64,000 nt of DNA. It comes from Taxawa tesnikishii (nom. ined.). Taxonomy: Eukaryota; Ascomycota; Dothideomycetes; Dothideales. The stretch spans positions 372,001 to 436,000 of the forward strand of contig JAPDRO010000012.1 in the NCBI GenBank assembly GCA_030247885.1, written 5' to 3'. The translations under genes and the position numbers were made by a program. The notes below the pieces were generated by a model. The model was not told where the DNA came from, made no database searches, and saw only the letters and a list, made by a program, of their open reading frames with translations. Below are positions 60,267-64,000 of this stretch, piece after piece. Each line of letters begins with the position of its first letter. The first letter of the stretch is position 1.

Positions 60267-60995
60267 TTAGTGAAGAAGGAAGTGGAATTGAGATGGTGCG
60301 GTAACCGTGAGAATGGTGAGTGCGAGATTAGCGAAGTGAAGTGAGTTCACTTGCCCATGAGCGGAGGTAGCTCGGATTCTCCTGGATGCTAGCCCAACCC
60401 CAATTGGCCTGAATGGTTGCAAAATGTTCATCATGAGGCGAGAGCATAGGACCATATGCTCCAGGCCAGGTGGACGTGGAGACGGGAATGATTCTTGAGG
60501 GCCCCGAAGGCAGTACGGCCCGTAAGCGGAAATCCCGAGGCCGCTCTCATTGACGGGTGCTTCGGCTGACAAATGACTATCGCAAGGCAAAGGCACAAAC
60601 TTGTAGCCTCTAAGCCAGGTGGACGTCGAGAGGAGAGTGGTGCTGGGGCGGCCCTGAAGGCCAACCGGCCGTACCCAGAGATCGCAAGAACCGCTCTCAT
60701 AGTTTAGTGCAGCGGCTAACAGTGCACTACTCCAAGGCAAAGGGATGAACTTACATGCTGTGGGCCACATGGGACTCCGGACGATAGTTAATATGTAACG
60801 GCCGTAGTTGTATTCCGGCCCGTCACCAGACATCGCGAGACTATTCTCATCGACTGAGTGCATCAGCTGATAGTGAACTATCCCAATGCGAGCGACTGGC
60901 TCAGAATACTGTCGGTGCTGTGAAGCATCTCGTAGATACTGCGGAATACATGCATCGGATAGCTGCGTTTGACGAGGTCTATGCATTTCGGTCAT
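60267..60995 (-). CDS. ORF with three 50-residue repeats
   Basis: An ATG-initiated open frame of 242 codons that contains three tandem units of exactly 150 bp. Matching positions across units: a PLP or related start, NESG or ESG near the middle, a Gly/Pro turn and a YKF or CKF end (for example ALNYESGSCDLWVRPVGLQG against EAPVNESGLGISAYGPYCLR). Identity between units 2 and 3 is roughly 60 percent at DNA level. No known family. Lies 88 bp upstream of the hypothetical gene on the same strand, so it could be part of that gene's leader. Coding status uncertain. Confidence 0.4.
   Translation of the reverse strand: MTEMHRPRQTQLSDACIPQYLRDASQHRQYSEPVARIGIVHYQLMHSVDENSLAMSGDGPEYNYGRYILTIVRSPMWPTACKFIPLPWSSALLAAALNYESGSCDLWVRPVGLQGRPSTTLLSTSTWLRGYKFVPLPCDSHLSAEAPVNESGLGISAYGPYCLRGPQESFPSPRPPGLEHMVLCSRLMMNILQPFRPIGVGLASRRIRATSAHGQVNSLHFANLALTILTVTAPSQFHFLLH
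60453..60902. repeat. Three-unit 150-bp tandem repeat
   Basis: Units 60453-60602, 60603-60752, 60753-60902. Each ends (plus strand) in a CAAGGCAAAGG-AC-AACTT-like block, least clear in unit 3, and carries CATNNGACGG-like and CCAGGTGGACGT-type sub-blocks. The period is a multiple of three and the copies stay open in one minus-strand frame. Confidence 0.7.
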
Positions 60996-61035
60996 TTGTC
61001 TGTCATACTCATCTAGTTACACGGCCGCGGCCCAC

Positions 61036-62190
61036 TCAACCCAGGCTCGTCAGCCACCACATGAAGGCCAGTTGCACGATGTACGAGTACAGGAAGAGGA
61101 ATTGCGTGCGCGTGTTGCGCTGCGAGCGGTTGATGGTCTGCATCGAGCCTCGAGCATCGGCTGCATTCGTGTCCGGAAGGAGCACGTACTTGAGTGAGCG
61201 AAGCTGGCGTGGGGGATTAGTCTACGTGTTGTCGAGGCGGTGGATATGGATGTGACATACCAGGAAGAAGGCGTTCGCCATGAATGTGTACCCGAACACG
61301 GTCCAGCCAATCCAACCTCCACTTCCTTTGCCACCGCTCACGACGCCGCTGACTGCGATAGTGATTATAACGCCGACGAACTTGTAGCCAGAGTAGGCGA
61401 CGAGATCGAGCCATTGAGATTCGTTCGAGATGCTGAGCAGATATGTACCGAGCTTGAGCAGGACCAGCTCAATCAAGACCACTGCAAATGCATTGGTGGC
61501 TGTCAAGCCGAGAAGCTCCGGTCTGAAAGCGCCCCTGAGACCGGCTAGGAGGGTCGATAGTAGGATGTAGGTCACGAACGACATGACTGAAGGGGTTAGG
61601 GTTTCCTTCTGATGTCTGCGGACCAGAACCTTTCTTACCTGGAATGTACATGTCCGGGCTGTTGATGTCGTCTCTTGGAGGCAGGAAGTCGGGTTGCCCA
61701 TCAGCGGACATCCTCTGCTGCTGCCGTGACCACGGTCTATGCCGCCAAGGGAACAGTACTATGCCCAGCTTCTTGACGACGTAGAAGTTGGATACATTGA
61801 AGTACCGCTTCAGCGACGAAACATTGACGTAGCGGTTGAACTGGAATCTCCATCAGTCTTGCAAGCCCTCGTTCTTGCGAATACATCCAAACATACGTTC
61901 TGCTCCACGTATTCGTTCCCAGCCATGACGGCGCTCTTTCCCAACTGGAAGCCCATCTGTGCGGTCGAATCGTTCATGAAGCCTCCAAATGCCGGGTGCA
62001 TGTAGCTGCTCCCTCCCATGCCTCCTTGTTGCTGCTGTGGGTAGCCATAGCCGCCTTGTTGCGATTGTTGCTGGCCTGCGGGCGGTGGAGGTGAGCGGAG
62101 CTGCGGCACGGTCGAAACATGCTGTGGAACGGGGTGGTGCAATGGCGGAGAGTGGGCTGGTGGGATGTTCGAGTACTGTGGGCGCTGCAT
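61036..62190 (-). CDS. YIF1: Yif1, ER-Golgi vesicle membrane protein
   Basis: Partner of Yip1 in COPII vesicles; about five membrane helices in the C-terminal half. Exons 62190-61897, 61840-61639, 61586-61261, 61203-61036; 990 nt, 329 residues, frame intact. N-terminus is Pro/Gln-rich; then MNDSTAQMGFQLGKSAVMAG, FNRYVNVSSLKRYFNVSNFY and VVKKLGIVLFPWRHRPWSRQ, all family hallmarks, followed by helices such as MSFVTYILLSTLLAGLRGAF and YSYIVQLAFMWWLTSL at the end. Divergent from the SRP receptor gene, with 281 bp between. Confidence 0.95.
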
Positions 62191-62471
62191 CTTGCCTCTC
62201 TTGTGGTTGTGGTACGAGAGTGAGTGAAAGGTTTACTTCGTGCAGTGTTGTTGTGTAGGTAAACGCAGTGAATAAGGGAAGCTTTGCTTCGTACAGTGTC
62301 AACATCTCGCGGGCCACATTTCCTCGCCAAGACTTCCCTCCAATAAGCTTCACCTGCCCCTCGTCATAGTACTTTATTGTACATGTACTCGATACATCCC
62401 ACCTCCTCTACCGACTCCTCCAGCTTTCTGTGCATATCGCATATTGGAACAGCCCAATACAGAAGTACGAC
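62191..62471. promoter_or_regulatory. Divergent promoter region, YIF1 and SRP101
   Basis: 281 bp between start codons of two secretory-pathway genes, so a shared promoter is possible. No specific site can be named. Confidence 0.4.
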
Positions 62472-64000
62472 ATGCTGGACGCTTTCGAGATCCTAACGAC
62501 CTCCGGCGTCGTGCTCTGGTCGAAGCAATACGTGCCAGTCAACTCCAGCGTGATTAACAGCTTGATCAACGATGTCTTCATAGAGGAGCGCATCCCGGCC
62601 GGCGCAAGAGCAGGAGCAGGAGCAGGAGCAGGTGACAACCAGGCCTCGCGGAATCCACCATACAAAAAGGACAAATACACGCTGAAGTGGAGTACGGCTA
62701 AGGATGTGGGCTTGATCTTTGTTGTAGGATCCTTCGCCAGTCGCATACTGCGGGACGGACAGCATGCTGAATGATCGCATAGGCAGTATACCAGTCGCTA
62801 CTACACCTCTCGTGGGTAGACAACCTTCTGGACGTTGCGCGAGCCTTGTTCGTCAAGGAATACGGGAAAGAGCTCAAGAAGCCCAACACAAGCCGGATTA
62901 ACTGCTCCGACTTCGGTCCTACATTCGATGCACTTGTCGCGAAGCTCGACAAGTCCTCTGGCGACCTTGCGGCGCGTCAGTCCGAGACAGAGTCTGCATC
63001 AGCTTCCGAGCTGACTCCTCCTTCGAGCTCTGCCGGAACGGAAGATGGGCTGGACGATGCGCCTCCACCGCCGCCTGTACCGGGCTTCAAGAAGGGTGAG
63101 TTGCGCACCTGGAAGACGGAGAGGTCCTTACTGACAGTACTATGCAGCTGCACCAAGACCAATCTACAACGAAGCTACTTCCACCGATGCTACCCCCATA
63201 CCGACACCGGATACGTCCAGGCCTTCATCCCCGGCAGTGAGCAGTTTGATTACAGGAAAGGCAGGCCCAAGAGGATCGAGGAGAGCTCGCAAAGCGCTGA
63301 ACACCTCTGCACCTGCATCATCGGGCGACGAGTCACCCGCCAGGAGGCCAATCAGCGCGAGGAAGGCATCAGCGAAGTCAAAACGCCGGTGGGATATTGA
63401 TGGGACGATGATAGAGGGCGATGATGACGAAGTCTTGGACTACTCTACGCACAGCCTAGATGCTGGGGATGCGGATACCTCACAGGTGGAGGACGTTCGC
63501 ACAGCGGAGATGGGCAGCCGGAATCGCAAGGGCCAATTCGAACTGAAGGACCTCGGAGACGAAGTGGACGCGATCCTGGCAGAGTCAAAAACGAAGCAGG
63601 CCGCTGCTGAAACCTCGACCGGTCTCGTTGGCTCCGGTCTGAGCGCGGTCAGCGGGTACTTCAGGAACATTGTGGGTGGCAAGACCCTCACCAAGGAGGA
63701 TCTGGCAAAACCACTCAAGGCCATGGAAGACCACCTCCTGCAGAAGAACGTTGCCAGAGAGGCTGCGGTGCGGCTGTGCGAGAGCGTAGAGCGCGACCTC
63801 GTTGGCCGCAAGACTGGCAGCTTTGAAAGTGAGTACCTACTGTACCCATCCTTGGAACCCCTGATCTAACGACAACCGCAGGCATCGATAAAACCTTGCG
63901 AGCATCAATGACCGAAGCCCTGAAACGCATCCTCACACCCACATCCTCCCTTGACCTCCTCCGCGCCATCACCTCCGCCATCGGTGCTTCTCACCCACGT
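62472..64000 (+). CDS. SRP101: SRP receptor alpha subunit, 5' part (runs off window)
   Basis: ER docking receptor for the signal recognition particle. Exons 62472-62723, 62783-63095, 63148-63828, 63882 to the window end. MLDAFEILTTSGVVLWSKQY is the SRX longin domain that binds SR beta; then SLLHLSWVDNLLDVARALFV. A short Gly-Ala repeat (ARAGAGAGAGD) is encoded by GCAGGA units at about 62610-62630. A charged linker follows and the NG-domain helical bundle starts at GLSAVSGYFRNIVGGKTLTK. The GTPase part lies beyond 64000. Start chosen at the conserved MLDAF. Confidence 0.93.

Overview
This is a eukaryotic chromosome segment from a filamentous ascomycete (Pezizomycotina). Genes are dense and on both strands. 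They carry short GT-AG introns (mostly 48-70 nt) with CTAAC/CTGAC-like branch sites. The gene set is typically fungal: alpha-aminoadipate lysine synthesis, an AcuM-type zinc cluster regulator, Mnn9 mannosyltransferase, Kre9-like GPI proteins, an isopenicillin-N-acyltransferase-like enzyme and a Tri12-like MFS pump. The species cannot be named from sequence alone; Dothideomycetes is only a guess. I saw no rRNA, tRNA, CRISPR array, retroelement or complete transposon.

Layout. 0-8 kb: homocitrate synthase, mitochondrial Phe-tRNA synthetase (-), dicarboxylate carrier, Sec61 alpha. 8-18 kb: coiled-coil hypothetical (-), AcuM-like regulator, a gene-poor stretch with two copies of a dispersed repeat, Nudix hydrolase (-), ATE1 and a tandem-UIM protein, then a third repeat copy. 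18-28 kb: two tandem Kre9-like GPI proteins (-), dynein intermediate chain (-), ATP synthase subunit e, a damaged secreted-protein locus, PSF2 (-). 28-36 kb: eIF2B beta, then an accessory stretch with an HpPgdA-like deacetylase (-) divergent from an acyltransferase-like Ntn hydrolase and an UNC93-like gene fragment, then RPL24. 36-48 kb: DJ-1 family protein (-), Tri12-like MFS transporter, Mnn9 (-), a large DUF3712 membrane protein (-), ornithine carbamoyltransferase, ILV6 (-). 49-64 kb: KH-domain RNA-binding protein, a 2.6 kb gap with microsatellites, a CaMKK/Ssp1-type kinase, a hypothetical protein (-), an ORF built on a 150-bp tandem repeat (-), YIF1 (-) and the 5' part of SRP receptor alpha, which runs off the right edge.

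Most genes are unlinked housekeeping functions. Possible functional neighbours are ATE1 beside a ubiquitin-interacting-motif protein, the divergent deacetylase/acyltransferase pair, and ARG3 converging on ILV6 (both mitochondrial amino-acid synthesis).

The strongest window-wide observation concerns sequence quality. At about sixteen places in ten or more otherwise intact genes the conserved frame jumps by exactly one lost base. Nearly always this is at a C or G run, typically CCCC where CCCCC would restore the reading. Summed exon lengths become multiples of three only when these bases are counted. I read this as homopolymer under-calling in the assembly, not gene death. Any automated gene set from this assembly will have truncated or split models at these points.
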